DNA of 50,514 nucleotides. Source: Bacteroidota bacterium. GTDB lineage: Bacteria; Bacteroidota; Bacteroidia; AKYH767-A; 2013-40CM-41-45. Of the stretch, positions 33,350 to 41,651 are shown piece by piece. The translations under genes were made by a program, and so were the position numbers. The stretch is from NCBI GenBank assembly GCA_026391945.1, contig JAPLDA010000054.1, positions 1-50,514 of the forward strand, given 5' to 3'. The notes beneath the pieces were generated by a model. The model was not told the DNA's origin and did not search any database. It saw only the letters and a list, made by a program, of their open reading frames with translations. Each line of letters opens with the position of its first letter. Positions within the stretch are counted from its first letter, which is position 1.

Positions 33350-34624
33350 TCAAAAATCGTTGTAAACTCTTCCGTCGCGCCAGTATTCAACGGCCCTGAA
33401 CCAACTGCTTTCATAAATCGGCACCCGCGACAAACTGAAATCATTGTCGGTAAACGGGTTGTTCACTCTCGGGAAAAAGAAGTTCAGCGATAAGGCATTG
33501 TTAGGCTGACCGTAAATCCAGTTTTCGGAATTGGAACTTTTGTAAACGAAGTTGGGCGAACCGAAGATGAGGTAAATCATTCCGCGGTCGGTTCTCCATC
33601 CTTCCATGTAAGAGGTGAACAGGCGGTTGGCTTCCTTGATCCGTGAATAATATTTTTTGATCAGCAGCCGCGTGCGTTCGGGACTTCCGCCGATGTCGAG
33701 CCAGAATTTATCGACGGCAGCTTTCTTCGATGCCGAAGTCGTGAGTTCTTCGTATTCTTTTTTCGAAGTGATGTAGCGTGTGGCTTCCATCATCTGCTCC
33801 GGCGTGGTGACGGAAGGAAAACCTCCTTTGAAACGGAAGAGGCTCATGCCTTCATGGGAATTCGTGTCGGCCTGGAAATGATAGATGCCCTCATCCCGGA
33901 AGTTTAATGGAATGGTGTCATCCGTGTCCACGGTAAAAACACTGTCGGGTTTGTAGTTGAAATCATCATGCACGTCGAAACTATACGGCGGAGCTGCTAA
34001 TGGGAAATTCCGGTGATAAAATTTTACAAATAATTTCCTGTTCTCTTTATTTTGATACGTCACAAAAAAACTGTCGGAAGCAGAAAGGTAGTTTCTCATC
34101 AGCGGCAAATGATTGTTTGCCTGCGTGACGAGAAAATTCTGTCGGCATTGTACATCGTCATGAATGATGTTGATGAAAAAATCTTCCGCTACTTTTTTGT
34201 TCAGGTCGATGATGGAACAGGAAAGTAAAAAGTTTCCCTGCTTCGGAACCCTGAACGGAACCGTGTAAAGACGTGTCTTGTTCGGGTTATCCGTTTGTTC
34301 GATGATGAAATCGGAACGGGAGCTGTCGAGCTTTACACCCGATTCATACGATTCCACCAGCGTGCATTGAATGCTGAACGCCGAACGGAATCCTTCGTTG
34401 TTCTCCTGCCTGGTTTTCAGAAATTCTTCGGTGTTCAGTTTTACATACAGCCGCGAACTGTCGGCGGTGACATGGTAAACGGAAAACTCCGGGTGAAAAG
34501 AATGTTCGTTCTGCCGGTAGATGGACGACAGGTTTTCGCTGCTGATCTGCTGTGTGCCGAAGCAACCGGAAAAAAGAAATGCAACGAAAACAATGCTGAA
34601 GATTCTCCCTGTCATCTTATTCAT
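33350..34624 (-). CDS. GWxTD domain-containing lipoprotein
   Basis: A 424-residue predicted lipoprotein. It starts MNKMTGRIFSIVFVAFLFSGC, with Cys21 as the likely lipidated residue; the ATG overlaps the rmuC stop by 8 nt (ATGAATAA). The domain name comes from the motif EGWRTDRGMIYLIFG near residue 345, followed by SPNFVYKSSNSENWIYG. Homologues are widespread in Bacteroidota and related phyla, with no established function. The middle is beta-rich, with extracellular-type motifs such as YHFQADTNSHEG. An internal ATG at 34615 is an alternative start three codons later. Cotranscription with rmuC is certain from the overlap. Confidence 0.85.
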   Translation of the reverse strand: MNKMTGRIFSIVFVAFLFSGCFGTQQISSENLSSIYRQNEHSFHPEFSVYHVTADSSRLYVKLNTEEFLKTRQENNEGFRSAFSIQCTLVESYESGVKLDSSRSDFIIEQTDNPNKTRLYTVPFRVPKQGNFLLSCSIIDLNKKVAEDFFINIIHDDVQCRQNFLVTQANNHLPLMRNYLSASDSFFVTYQNKENRKLFVKFYHRNFPLAAPPYSFDVHDDFNYKPDSVFTVDTDDTIPLNFRDEGIYHFQADTNSHEGMSLFRFKGGFPSVTTPEQMMEATRYITSKKEYEELTTSASKKAAVDKFWLDIGGSPERTRLLIKKYYSRIKEANRLFTSYMEGWRTDRGMIYLIFGSPNFVYKSSNSENWIYGQPNNALSLNFFFPRVNNPFTDNDFSLSRVPIYESSWFRAVEYWRDGRVYNDF

Positions 34625-35951
34625 GAATATTTTCTTCTGACCGTTCCAGCATTTTTGAAGAGATCTGTTTCGAAGATTTCGCACCGAGTTCTTTCAGTTT
34701 TTCCGTAGAACTGACGAGGTTGCCTCTTCCTTCCGATAATTTTTTCATCGCATCCACGTAATTGGATTTCGCTTCATCCATCTTTTTGCCAACCATCGTA
34801 AGGTCTTCGGTGAAAGCGACAAACTTATCATATAGTTTTCCGCCCTGTTCGGCGATCTCCAGCGCATTGCGCGTTTGCCGCTCCTGTTTCCAGATCGAAG
34901 AAATGGTTCTCAGCGTGGCCAGCAGGGTAGAAGGACTGACGATGACGATTTTCTTATCCCATGCATAGCTGAAAATTTCCTGGTCGGCCTGTACCGCCAT
35001 GCTGAAAGAAGATTCAATCGGCATGAAGAGCAGGACAAAATCAGGCGAGGAAAAATCGGACGATGACTGGTAATTTTTTTCACTGAGGATTTTGACATGA
35101 TTTTTTACGGAGATCACATGCTCTTTCAGGTACTGCACGCGCACTTCATCATCTGCTGCATTCACAAATTGTTCGTATGCAACCAGTGAAACTTTTGCAT
35201 CGATGATGACGTGTTTGTTTTCCGGGAGGAAAATCACCACGTCGGGTTGCTGGCGTCCGCCCTCATCATTTTTCGTGCTCACCTGTGTTTTGTATTCACG
35301 GTCTTTCACAAGTCCTGAACGTTCAAGGATTTTTTCGAGAATCATTTCTCCCCAGTTGCCTTGTTTCTTCGTATCGCCTTTCAGCGCTTTGGCGAGGTTG
35401 TTTGCTTCTTCGCTGATTTGTTTGTTGAGTTCCACGAGGCTTTTGATTTCCCCTTTCAGCGAATTCCTTTCTGCTGATTCCGTTTTGTAAGCGGCGTCCA
35501 CCTTCTTTTCAAAATCAGTAATTTTTTCTTTCAGCGGATTCAGGATGATGTCGAGGTTGACTTTATTCTGATCGGTGAACTTCTGACTTTTTTCATCGAG
35601 GATTTTATTGGCGAGGTTTTCAAATTCTTTGGTGAACTTCGACTGAAGTTCATTCAATTCCTCCTTCTGCGTGTTCAGTTTGTCGAGCAGGTTTTGGTTG
35701 ATGGTTTTTTGTTCAGCCAGTTCCTTGCTGAGATCCATGACATTTTTTCGCGCTGCAGCCAGTTCTTCTGTGGCCTGTTCAAGTTGATCCAACTGGTTTT
35801 TTAAACGTTCGTTGTAAACACTTTTTTCCTTGTCGAGTTCGTTGAATTGCTGCTGCTGCATGGCCGTTGTTTCACCGGCTTTGTTTTTCAGGTACAGCAT
35901 GGCGAGGATTCCGCCGAGGATGATTCCTGAGAAAAGAAAAAGAAATTGCAT
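34617..35951 (-). CDS. rmuC: DNA recombination protein RmuC
   Basis: A 444-residue RmuC-family protein. In E. coli rmuC affects recombination at inverted repeats, and the core has a restriction-endonuclease-like fold. The start MQFLFLFSGIILGGILAMLYL is a membrane anchor; a TTG at 35978 would add nine residues and is not preferred. A long coiled coil spans about residues 35-170, followed by the RmuC core: NWGEMILEKILERSGL, QPDVVIFLPENKHVIIDAKVSL, and DFVLLFMPIESSF. The nuclease-like acidic and lysine residues (DAKVS) are present. It is the first gene of an operon with the GWxTD and rlmB genes. Its role here is by homology only. Confidence 0.9.
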   Translation of the reverse strand: MQFLFLFSGIILGGILAMLYLKNKAGETTAMQQQQFNELDKEKSVYNERLKNQLDQLEQATEELAAARKNVMDLSKELAEQKTINQNLLDKLNTQKEELNELQSKFTKEFENLANKILDEKSQKFTDQNKVNLDIILNPLKEKITDFEKKVDAAYKTESAERNSLKGEIKSLVELNKQISEEANNLAKALKGDTKKQGNWGEMILEKILERSGLVKDREYKTQVSTKNDEGGRQQPDVVIFLPENKHVIIDAKVSLVAYEQFVNAADDEVRVQYLKEHVISVKNHVKILSEKNYQSSSDFSSPDFVLLFMPIESSFSMAVQADQEIFSYAWDKKIVIVSPSTLLATLRTISSIWKQERQTRNALEIAEQGGKLYDKFVAFTEDLTMVGKKMDEAKSNYVDAMKKLSEGRGNLVSSTEKLKELGAKSSKQISSKMLERSEENIHE

Positions 35952-36058
35952 GGTCTGTTGATTTTTGTAAAAGTACAAAACAAAAGTCTTTTACCGGTAT
36001 GTTTTGTGAAGTCCCGCTTCGATTCATTTTCACTGAAGAATTCACCGATTTTCATTTG

Positions 36059-36066
36059 TAAATTTG
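36059..36066 (+). promoter_or_regulatory. putative -7 element of the LamG/T9SS gene
   Basis: TAAATTTG is a full match to the Bacteroidota -7 consensus TAnnTTTG, 49 nt before the ATG at 36115. No good -33 element lies at the usual distance, so this is a weaker call. Confidence 0.3.
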
Positions 36067-36114
36067 AAGGGTTTATCGTTACTTTATCATCCGGATAATT
36101 CAAAAAAAAAATTC

Positions 36115-37347
36115 ATGAGAAAACTATTTACCATCCTTGTCTTATTGATGAGTGTTGATGCCATTGCACAACCCTGTATACCGAACAGCAATTCGCTGAT
36201 CTTTAACGGAACTACCAGTTATGTTTCCATGAATTCCCAGAATAACCTGAACATGACGACTGCCGTTACGGTGGAGGCGTGGGTGTATGCCACACAATTC
36301 GCAGCCAGTTCTGCAAGCGGTTCTATTTTTTGCAAACATGGATGGAGCAGTGGTGAATCAGGATATGTTCTTCGTGCCGGTGGGAATACCACCGGCAATA
36401 TGGGAATACTTTCTTTTAACCTTGCCGGTGATTCTGCCGGTGTTCCAACCAGTTGGAAGCATGTGGAAAGTCCGTCGGGATCGCTTACCCTCAACACCTG
36501 GTATCATGTAGCGGGAACCTTCGACGGATCGAACCTGAAAATCTATATCAACGGAAACCTCGCCGGCACCCTCGCTTTTACGGGAACCATCATTCCGTCG
36601 ATCTTCAATCCGAAAATAAGCCGCCTGTCTGATAATGCGCAAGCGGCTTCACGTTATTGGAATGGATACATTGATGAAGTCAGGGTTTTTAACCGGACTC
36701 TTTCACAAACTGAAATCGCTGACAGCATGGGTGTTCAGATTGTTGCATCTGCTCAAACCGGTCTCGTTGGTTACTGGAGATTGAACGAAGGAACGGGAAC
36801 AGCCGTGAGCGATTTATCGGCAAGTGCAAACAGTGGAACAACAACATCTACCACATGGACTACGCAGGTTCCGTTCAATACCGTTCCGCCAACGCCAACG
36901 ATTGGTTATTCGCCCGGGTTACTTACAGCAAGTGCCAGCGCAAACTACCAGTGGTACAGGAATGGAATCCTCATCGGCGGAGCCACGCAGCAAACGCTGC
37001 CGCTCACGCAAACCGGCAGTTACACGGTTGCCGTTACTGTAAACGGATGTACGGCCACCTCCTCTCCTTATGTTGTCACCTCACTGAGTGTGCAGGAAAA
37101 TATTTTTGATCATTCGATTTCCATCGCTCCCAACCCGGCGCATGATTTTATGTTCATTCATCTTGAAAATATTTCTTCAGTCAGTCACCTGGAAGTAGTT
37201 GATGTGACTGGTAGAATTGTTTTCCGTGCGAATGACTTTACTTCAGGTGATGTACAGGTTCCGGTGACTGATTTTTCGAAGGGAATTTACTTCGCCAGGT
37301 TTTACGGGAAGGATGTTGTGCTGACGAAAAAGATCGTGGTGGATTAA
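36115..37347 (+). CDS. secreted LamG-domain protein with T9SS sorting domain
   Basis: A 410-residue secreted protein. The ATG at 36115 gives MRKLFTILVLLMSVDAIAQ, a signal peptide; the frame runs upstream but lacks a sensible start there. Residues 25-225 are a LamG/concanavalin-like domain: SLIFNGTTSYVSM, AVTVEAWVYA, NTWYHVAGTFDGSNLKIYIN and GYIDEVRVFNRTLSQTEI. An Ig-like stretch follows (YQWYRNGILIGG, GSYTVAVTVNGC). The end is a T9SS type A sorting domain (ISIAPNPAHDFMFIHLEN, VVDVTGRIVF, FSKGIYFARFYG). Carbohydrate or surface binding is likely from LamG, but no ligand can be named. It ends in a strong terminator at 37368. Confidence 0.88.
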   Translation: MRKLFTILVLLMSVDAIAQPCIPNSNSLIFNGTTSYVSMNSQNNLNMTTAVTVEAWVYATQFAASSASGSIFCKHGWSSGESGYVLRAGGNTTGNMGILSFNLAGDSAGVPTSWKHVESPSGSLTLNTWYHVAGTFDGSNLKIYINGNLAGTLAFTGTIIPSIFNPKISRLSDNAQAASRYWNGYIDEVRVFNRTLSQTEIADSMGVQIVASAQTGLVGYWRLNEGTGTAVSDLSASANSGTTTSTTWTTQVPFNTVPPTPTIGYSPGLLTASASANYQWYRNGILIGGATQQTLPLTQTGSYTVAVTVNGCTATSSPYVVTSLSVQENIFDHSISIAPNPAHDFMFIHLENISSVSHLEVVDVTGRIVFRANDFTSGDVQVPVTDFSKGIYFARFYGKDVVLTKKIVVD

Positions 37348-37367
37348 AACACAATGACTGAAAAATG

Positions 37368-37400
37368 AAAACGCATCCTTCTTACCGGATGCGTTTTTTT
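37368..37400 (+). terminator. intrinsic terminator
   Basis: AAAACGCATCC (37368-37378) and GGATGCGTTTT (37387-37397) form an 11-bp stem with an 8-nt loop ending in a T run. It follows the LamG/T9SS gene by 20 nt. Confidence 0.9.
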
Positions 37401-37476
37401 ATTTTGACCTGATGACAGATTCGTATGCTGATTCAGGAATCATGAACAGGTATTCATCCGGAATTTCCGCGACTTT

Positions 37477-37665
37477 TCAGATCGTCACTTCAAAACTGTC
37501 ATCAGCAGGCTGGCAATGAGCAATTACTTTCCAGTCGGGGTTGATGCGTTTGAATTTTTTTACGTCTTCTTCAGAAAGGCTCACGCCTTCCGGAATAAAA
37601 TAAACATCATTGCCTTTGAACATTTCATCCTGGCGGATGATTTCAATTCTGATGATCTTTTTCAT
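37477..37665 (-). CDS. small hypothetical protein
   Basis: A 62-residue frame with an ATG start (MKKIIRIEIIRQDEMF). It is rich in charged residues and contains one HC pair (IAHCQPADD) near the end. I recognise no family. It lies 63 nt downstream of the endonuclease/phosphatase-like gene on the same strand, and a plus-strand terminator lies just beyond its stop. The composition looks coding, but with no homologue visible it may not be real. Confidence 0.45.
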   Translation of the reverse strand: MKKIIRIEIIRQDEMFKGNDVYFIPEGVSLSEEDVKKFKRINPDWKVIAHCQPADDSFEVTI

Positions 37666-37728
37666 GAGTGGAAAGAAAAACGCTTTCCGTTGGTTTTTTA
37701 AAAGCGATGGCGAATATACTAAATCATC

Positions 37729-38610
37729 TCAATCGCAACGAAGTTCGCTGATCACAGGGAAATGATCGGAAGGAAAATGATCGCCGGAGAAATCGGTGAG
37801 CGTGGCATGCGACAACACGGTGAAATTCCTTGTTACAAAAATGTAATCGATCCGGTCGCCGATCACACCTTTCGCCAGGTTGAAACCGCAAAATGTTTTG
37901 TAAGAACCGTGATGCGGAAGTTTCGATGCATGCATGGCATCATGCAACTTAAATTCGCCCTTGCTTTCTTTCCCGGTGATGATGTCGATGGGAATAGTTT
38001 GTTCGGCTGTGTTGAAATCACCGGTAAGGATAACAGGAGCATCGCCGGCGATTCTCCTGATCTGCTCAAGAATGAGTTTCGCACTTTCTTCCCTCGCTTT
38101 TTCTCCCAGGTGATCGAAGTGTGTGTTGAAGACAAAAAATATTTTCCCGCTGCGCTTGTCTTTCAGCTTCACCCACGTGCAGATCCGTTCCAGGGCGGCA
38201 TCCCAGCCTTTGCTCACCACCGACGGCGTGGATGAAAGCCAGAACAAGCTGTCCTGCAATTTTTCAAAGATTGTATGATTGAAAAAAACAGGAGCATACT
38301 CTCCTTTTTCTTTTCCGTCCTCACGGCCTGCCCCGACATGCGAAAAATCTTTTAATGATGACTCGAAATACAGGAGTTGCGAATGCAGCACTTCCTGCAT
38401 GCCGATGATGCCGGCTTTGTGAAACAGGATGGAAGAGGTAATGAAATCCTTCCTGTTTGCCCAACTGATCGAACCGGTGTCCCACTGGTTTTCGTACCGG
38501 ATGTTATAGGTCATGACACGAATCGCCGGAGATTCCGCACGTGCAGAAAAACAGGACAGCATAGAAATCAAAATCAAACAACGTTGTAATTTTACTGAGA
38601 TGGATTTCAT
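37729..38610 (-). CDS. secreted endonuclease/exonuclease/phosphatase-family protein
   Basis: A 293-residue protein with an N-terminal signal peptide (about 26 residues, ending SARA). All catalytic motifs of the metal-dependent EEP fold are visible: MTYNIRYEN (Asn), MQEVL (metal-binding Glu), NTHFDHLG (His), LTGDFNT (Asp and Asn) and SDHFPV (Asp-His). The family covers DNases, phospholipases and inositol phosphatases, so the substrate cannot be named; extracellular or periplasmic location is predicted. A fair promoter lies directly upstream at 38630-38660. The start is the ATG at 38610. Confidence 0.9.
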   Translation of the reverse strand: MKSISVKLQRCLILISMLSCFSARAESPAIRVMTYNIRYENQWDTGSISWANRKDFITSSILFHKAGIIGMQEVLHSQLLYFESSLKDFSHVGAGREDGKEKGEYAPVFFNHTIFEKLQDSLFWLSSTPSVVSKGWDAALERICTWVKLKDKRSGKIFFVFNTHFDHLGEKAREESAKLILEQIRRIAGDAPVILTGDFNTAEQTIPIDIITGKESKGEFKLHDAMHASKLPHHGSYKTFCGFNLAKGVIGDRIDYIFVTRNFTVLSHATLTDFSGDHFPSDHFPVISELRCD

Positions 38611-38629
38611 GGTGTTCTTATTGGATGGT

Positions 38630-38660
38630 CAAATTAACTGATCCTTTCTTTAAGATCAAA
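38630..38660 (-). promoter_or_regulatory. promoter of the EEP-family gene
   Basis: On the minus strand, TTTG (38660-38657) is followed after 19 nt by TTAATTTG (38637-38630), seven of eight matches to TAnnTTTG. The start site would lie near 38623, about 13 nt before the ATG. Confidence 0.4.
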
Positions 38661-38703
38661 GGCCGGAAAAAAAACGGGTAGATTTTCATCATTCATTATT
38701 CAC

Positions 38704-38733
38704 TTGGAGGACTCGATATCTTATCTATATTTA
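38704..38733 (+). promoter_or_regulatory. promoter of the 209-residue T9SS protein gene
   Basis: TTG (38704-38706) is followed after 19 nt by TATATTTA (38726-38733), seven of eight matches to TAnnTTTG. The start site would lie near 38740, about 28 nt before the ATG. Confidence 0.42.
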
Positions 38734-38767
38734 CCAAATTCTCTAACGACACAATCCATTCAACCCT

Positions 38768-39397
38768 ATGAAAAAAAATCTACTCGTCATCATTTTCATT
38801 GCATTCAGTTTTTTTGCAAAAGCTCAGCCTTTGCAAAATACGACCTGGGCGCTGTACAATTCGGCCAACACGTTCCTCAGTTATTTTGTATTTGGAAGTG
38901 ATACTATTTATTTCGGTACCTCTCTATCTTCCCTGTCGCCGCTGTCGATTTACTGGGGCACCGGTAACAATTTCAATATTGCTGACCTTGGCGGTTCATG
39001 TTCCCCGACTGATACGGGCCGTTACACGTATTCCATTCAGAACGATACCATGCGTTTCACATTAATCAGTGATCCCTGTGCGAACCGTGCATCCACGTTG
39101 ACCACAAGTTACATGGTTGGAATCATAACCGGTATCCGCGATCAGCAGGCGTTTTCATCGGTTGAGTTGTTCCCCAATCCTTCGGTGAACGGGATTTTTA
39201 ATATCCGTTCCGGCAATGAACAGGACAGGTTCAGCCGCGTTACCGTTCGTACTGTGGAAGGCCGTATTATCGAAGATGAAAAATTAAATTCCACTTTGAG
39301 TAGTAAAACTATCAGCCTTGAGAATTTTCCTCCCGGCATTTATTTCCTGGCTCTTGAAAACGTAACTGGCAGCAAAGTGTTCAGGGTGATCCGGTAA
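38768..39397 (+). CDS. small secreted protein with T9SS sorting domain
   Basis: A 209-residue secreted protein. The signal peptide is MKKNLLVIIFIAFSFFAKAQ. The mature N-terminal part (PLQNTTWALYNSANTFLSYF, GRYTYSIQNDTMRFTLISDPC) resembles small beta-barrel META- or lipocalin-like domains, with a plausible Cys pair; this is a loose resemblance. From about residue 130 it is a T9SS type A sorting domain: VELFPNPSVNGIFNI, RTVEGRIIEDEKL, FPPGIYFLALEN. It is convergent with the frameshifted TonB-C-like gene, only 18 nt away. Role unknown. Confidence 0.82.
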   Translation: MKKNLLVIIFIAFSFFAKAQPLQNTTWALYNSANTFLSYFVFGSDTIYFGTSLSSLSPLSIYWGTGNNFNIADLGGSCSPTDTGRYTYSIQNDTMRFTLISDPCANRASTLTTSYMVGIITGIRDQQAFSSVELFPNPSVNGIFNIRSGNEQDRFSRVTVRTVEGRIIEDEKLNSTLSSKTISLENFPPGIYFLALENVTGSKVFRVIR

Positions 39398-39415
39398 TTC
39401 CTCCGTTTGCTTTCC

Positions 39416-39969
39416 TCAAAAAGTGATGATCATGTACCCCTTCTGTTCCAGCGGAGCAGTGGGTACATTATCAAACAAGGCGCTTTCGGCTGCCTGTTTC
39501 GCTTTGTGAGAAGGTATTCGCTGGAAGTGGTTGATCCGCCGGCTCCCGGAACAGCTTTCATGATGTGGCCGTATTTGTCGATCGAAATATCTACGACCAC
39601 CGTTCCTTTTTCCTGGGTGAGGTTGCTTACCTGTGGAGTTCGCACGATCGTACGGTCGGCAACTTTGTATTTCACAAGGTAAGATCCGGAAACAATCTGT
39701 TTCTCGCCGGTTTCTCTTCTTACCGGTTCCGTTTTGCCCGGCTCTGCTGCGGCTTTTGGCGCCGGTGTTGCTTCACTGAAAGAAATGGAAGCCACTTCGG
39801 CGACATTCAGTTTCATGATATTCCCTTTGAATTCGAAACTGATCACACCGTCTTTCAGCGATTGAACTTTGCCGTTCATTTTCTCACCGGTCTTTAAAAA
39901 AAGGACATGTTGTGCAAAAGATGCAGCCGACAGGAGGATGAGGGAAAACCCCATGATTATTTTCTTCAT
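39416..39969 (-). pseudogene. secreted TonB-C-like domain protein with a single-base frameshift near its C-terminus
   Basis: The frame from the ATG at 39969 encodes a signal peptide (MKKIIMGFSLILLSAASFAQ), an N-terminal domain (HVLFLKTGEKMNGKV), and a TonB C-terminal-like domain (KGTVVVDISIDKYGHIMKAVPG, then GSTTSSEYLLTK). After EYLLTK the frame goes astray (RNRQPKAPCLI) and stops at 39430. Reading from GCG at 39502-39500 instead gives AKQAAESALFDNVPTAPLEQ and then a KGYMIITF ending and a stop at 39416, exactly the expected family ending. One G is missing after the AAG codon at 39504-39502. This may be a real mutation or an assembly error; the site is not a strong programmed-frameshift signal. 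I annotate the intended span. Confidence 0.75.
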
Positions 39970-40089
39970 GATGAATCTTAATTTGATTCTCAAAGTTATT
40001 TTAAATTTGTCATCGGCATTTTTATTCCCGGCAAAATTTATTAACAAATTTTGTGACATGTCGGTTACCGTAATTCCGGAAATAAATTT

Positions 40090-40097
40090 TACATTTG
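40090..40097 (+). promoter_or_regulatory. putative -7 element of the Ycf48-like gene
   Basis: TACATTTG is a full match to TAnnTTTG, 32 nt before the ATG at 40129. No convincing -33 element is at the expected 19-nt spacing. Confidence 0.32.
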
Positions 40098-40128
40098 AAT
40101 CCTGAGAAATCTAAAAATCAAACTACAC

Positions 40129-41493
40129 ATGAAAAGAAAATTACTATTTACTTCTGCTTTGTTAGCAAGCAGTATGTTTCTGGACGCCCAGTCGTGGACT
40201 GTTCAGAATACCGTATTCAATAATCAGTACACCGGCGTGGACGATATTTCCACTCCATCTCCCGGTGTTGCCTGGTGTCTTGGTTATGATGGCGGCGGTA
40301 CGGTGATCAATTACATCGATTTTTCCCGCACAACGGATGGCGGTACCACCTGGACTACCGGTACGGTGGGTACAGATACAACGTATAAGTTTTCGAACAT
40401 CAGCGCCATCAACGGCGACACTGCCTGGGTTGCGATGTTCGATCATATAGCGGGTACCGGTGGAGGAATCTGGAAAACGACCAATGGCGGACAGAACTGG
40501 GCTCAACAAGGCACCGGGTTAATTTTTGATGCCGCCTCATTTCCTGATGTTGTTCATTTCTGGGATGGCGATACCGGTGTTGCTATCGGTGATCCGAACG
40601 GCGGATATTTCGAAATCTATACTACTGTGGATGGCGGCGCCAACTGGGTGCGTACTCCTTCGGTCAACATACCGGCAGCTTTAACAACCGGTGCTGGTGA
40701 ATATGGGCTCACCAATAATTACGATGCTACTTCCAACACCATCTGGTTCAATACCGACAGGGGACGGGTGTATAAATCCATTGACAAAGGATTGCACTGG
40801 ACGGTGAGTACTGCCTATTCACTCACCACTGCCCAGGGAATGAATATGAAATTTCTGGACGATAACAACGGGTTGGCCGAACAGATTACATTGGCCACAG
40901 GAGCAAGGGTTGGCGTGAAAAGAACGAGCGATGGCGGAGCAACCTGGGCGAACCAGGCCATTACAGGAAAATTTCTCACCAGCGATTTTGGAAGAGTTCC
41001 GGGTACAGGAATGTATATCTCCTGCGGTTTGCCAACGGGAAACAAAGGTACTTCCTACAGTGTTGATTCGGGCGCAACCTGGATTGCTATTGACACGATG
41101 CAGCATTCAGCATTCAGTGCTTATGACATTAATAATGTATGGTCAGGTAGTTTTACGTACATCGACCAGACTTCTTTCTTAATGGTAGATGGAGTCTTTA
41201 AACTGGATGCATGGCCGTCTTCTGTTCATGAAACGGAAAGCGTGAAAGCAGATGTGAACACGTATCCGAATCCAAGTTCAGGAATTGTGCACATGAATTT
41301 CAAAGCCGGAAAACATGTGGATGTTTCTGCAAGTGTCGTTGATTTAATCGGCCGGACTGTTTACAATGAGAAGTTTTCGAACGTAACCTTGTTCAATCAC
41401 ACCTTCGATTTTTCATTCCTTCCTAAAGGAGTTTACATGCTGAACCTGGATTACAACGGCTCGCATAACGTGCAGAAATTAATCATTCAATAA
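40129..41493 (+). CDS. secreted Ycf48/BNR-like beta-propeller protein with T9SS sorting domain
   Basis: A 454-residue secreted protein. The signal peptide is MKRKLLFTSALLASSMFLDAQ. The body has repeated Asp-box-like turns of sialidase/Ycf48 propellers: TTDGGTTW, TTNGGQNWAQQG, TVDGGANW, SIDKGLHW, TSDGGATW and SVDSGATW. Such propellers have many roles and the repeats here do not identify an enzyme; typical sialidase catalytic residues were not found. The last 85 or so residues are a T9SS type A sorting domain (VNTYPNPSSGIVHMNFK, VVDLIGRTVYNEKF, LPKGVYMLNLDYNG). Predicted location: outside the cell or on the surface. Confidence 0.85.
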   Translation: MKRKLLFTSALLASSMFLDAQSWTVQNTVFNNQYTGVDDISTPSPGVAWCLGYDGGGTVINYIDFSRTTDGGTTWTTGTVGTDTTYKFSNISAINGDTAWVAMFDHIAGTGGGIWKTTNGGQNWAQQGTGLIFDAASFPDVVHFWDGDTGVAIGDPNGGYFEIYTTVDGGANWVRTPSVNIPAALTTGAGEYGLTNNYDATSNTIWFNTDRGRVYKSIDKGLHWTVSTAYSLTTAQGMNMKFLDDNNGLAEQITLATGARVGVKRTSDGGATWANQAITGKFLTSDFGRVPGTGMYISCGLPTGNKGTSYSVDSGATWIAIDTMQHSAFSAYDINNVWSGSFTYIDQTSFLMVDGVFKLDAWPSSVHETESVKADVNTYPNPSSGIVHMNFKAGKHVDVSASVVDLIGRTVYNEKFSNVTLFNHTFDFSFLPKGVYMLNLDYNGSHNVQKLIIQ

Positions 41494-41509
41494 ATTCTTT
41501 TAATGTGAT

Positions 41510-41550
41510 AACAAAGCCGTTCTTTTTTTAAAGGACGGCTTTGTTCATTT
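41510..41550 (+). terminator. terminator-like hairpin after the Ycf48-like gene
   Basis: AACAAAGCCGT (41510-41520) and ACGGCTTTGTT (41535-41545) form an 11-bp stem extended inward by further pairs around a T-rich loop. The downstream T run is short (TTCATTT), so it is not a perfect textbook terminator. Confidence 0.6.
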
Positions 41551-41579
41551 AAAGCAATGAGCTTTTGAATATTGATGGA

Positions 41580-41610
41580 TTTCTATGGTTCATACCATTG
41601 ATTATCTTTG
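41580..41610 (+). promoter_or_regulatory. promoter of the ABC exporter gene
   Basis: TATCTTTG (41603-41610) fully matches the -7 consensus; TTTC (41580-41583) is three of four matches to the -33 element at exactly 19 nt. The start site would be about 35 nt before the ATG at 41652. Confidence 0.38.
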
Positions 41611-41651
41611 CTGAATGGTTTACATAACCATGCCATCAAAAACGCCACGCC

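Noticed and set aside
39497-39510. Programmed -1 frameshift site in the TonB-C-like gene
   Set aside because: ACA AAG is not a slippery heptamer and no downstream stimulator is evident; a missing base is simpler.
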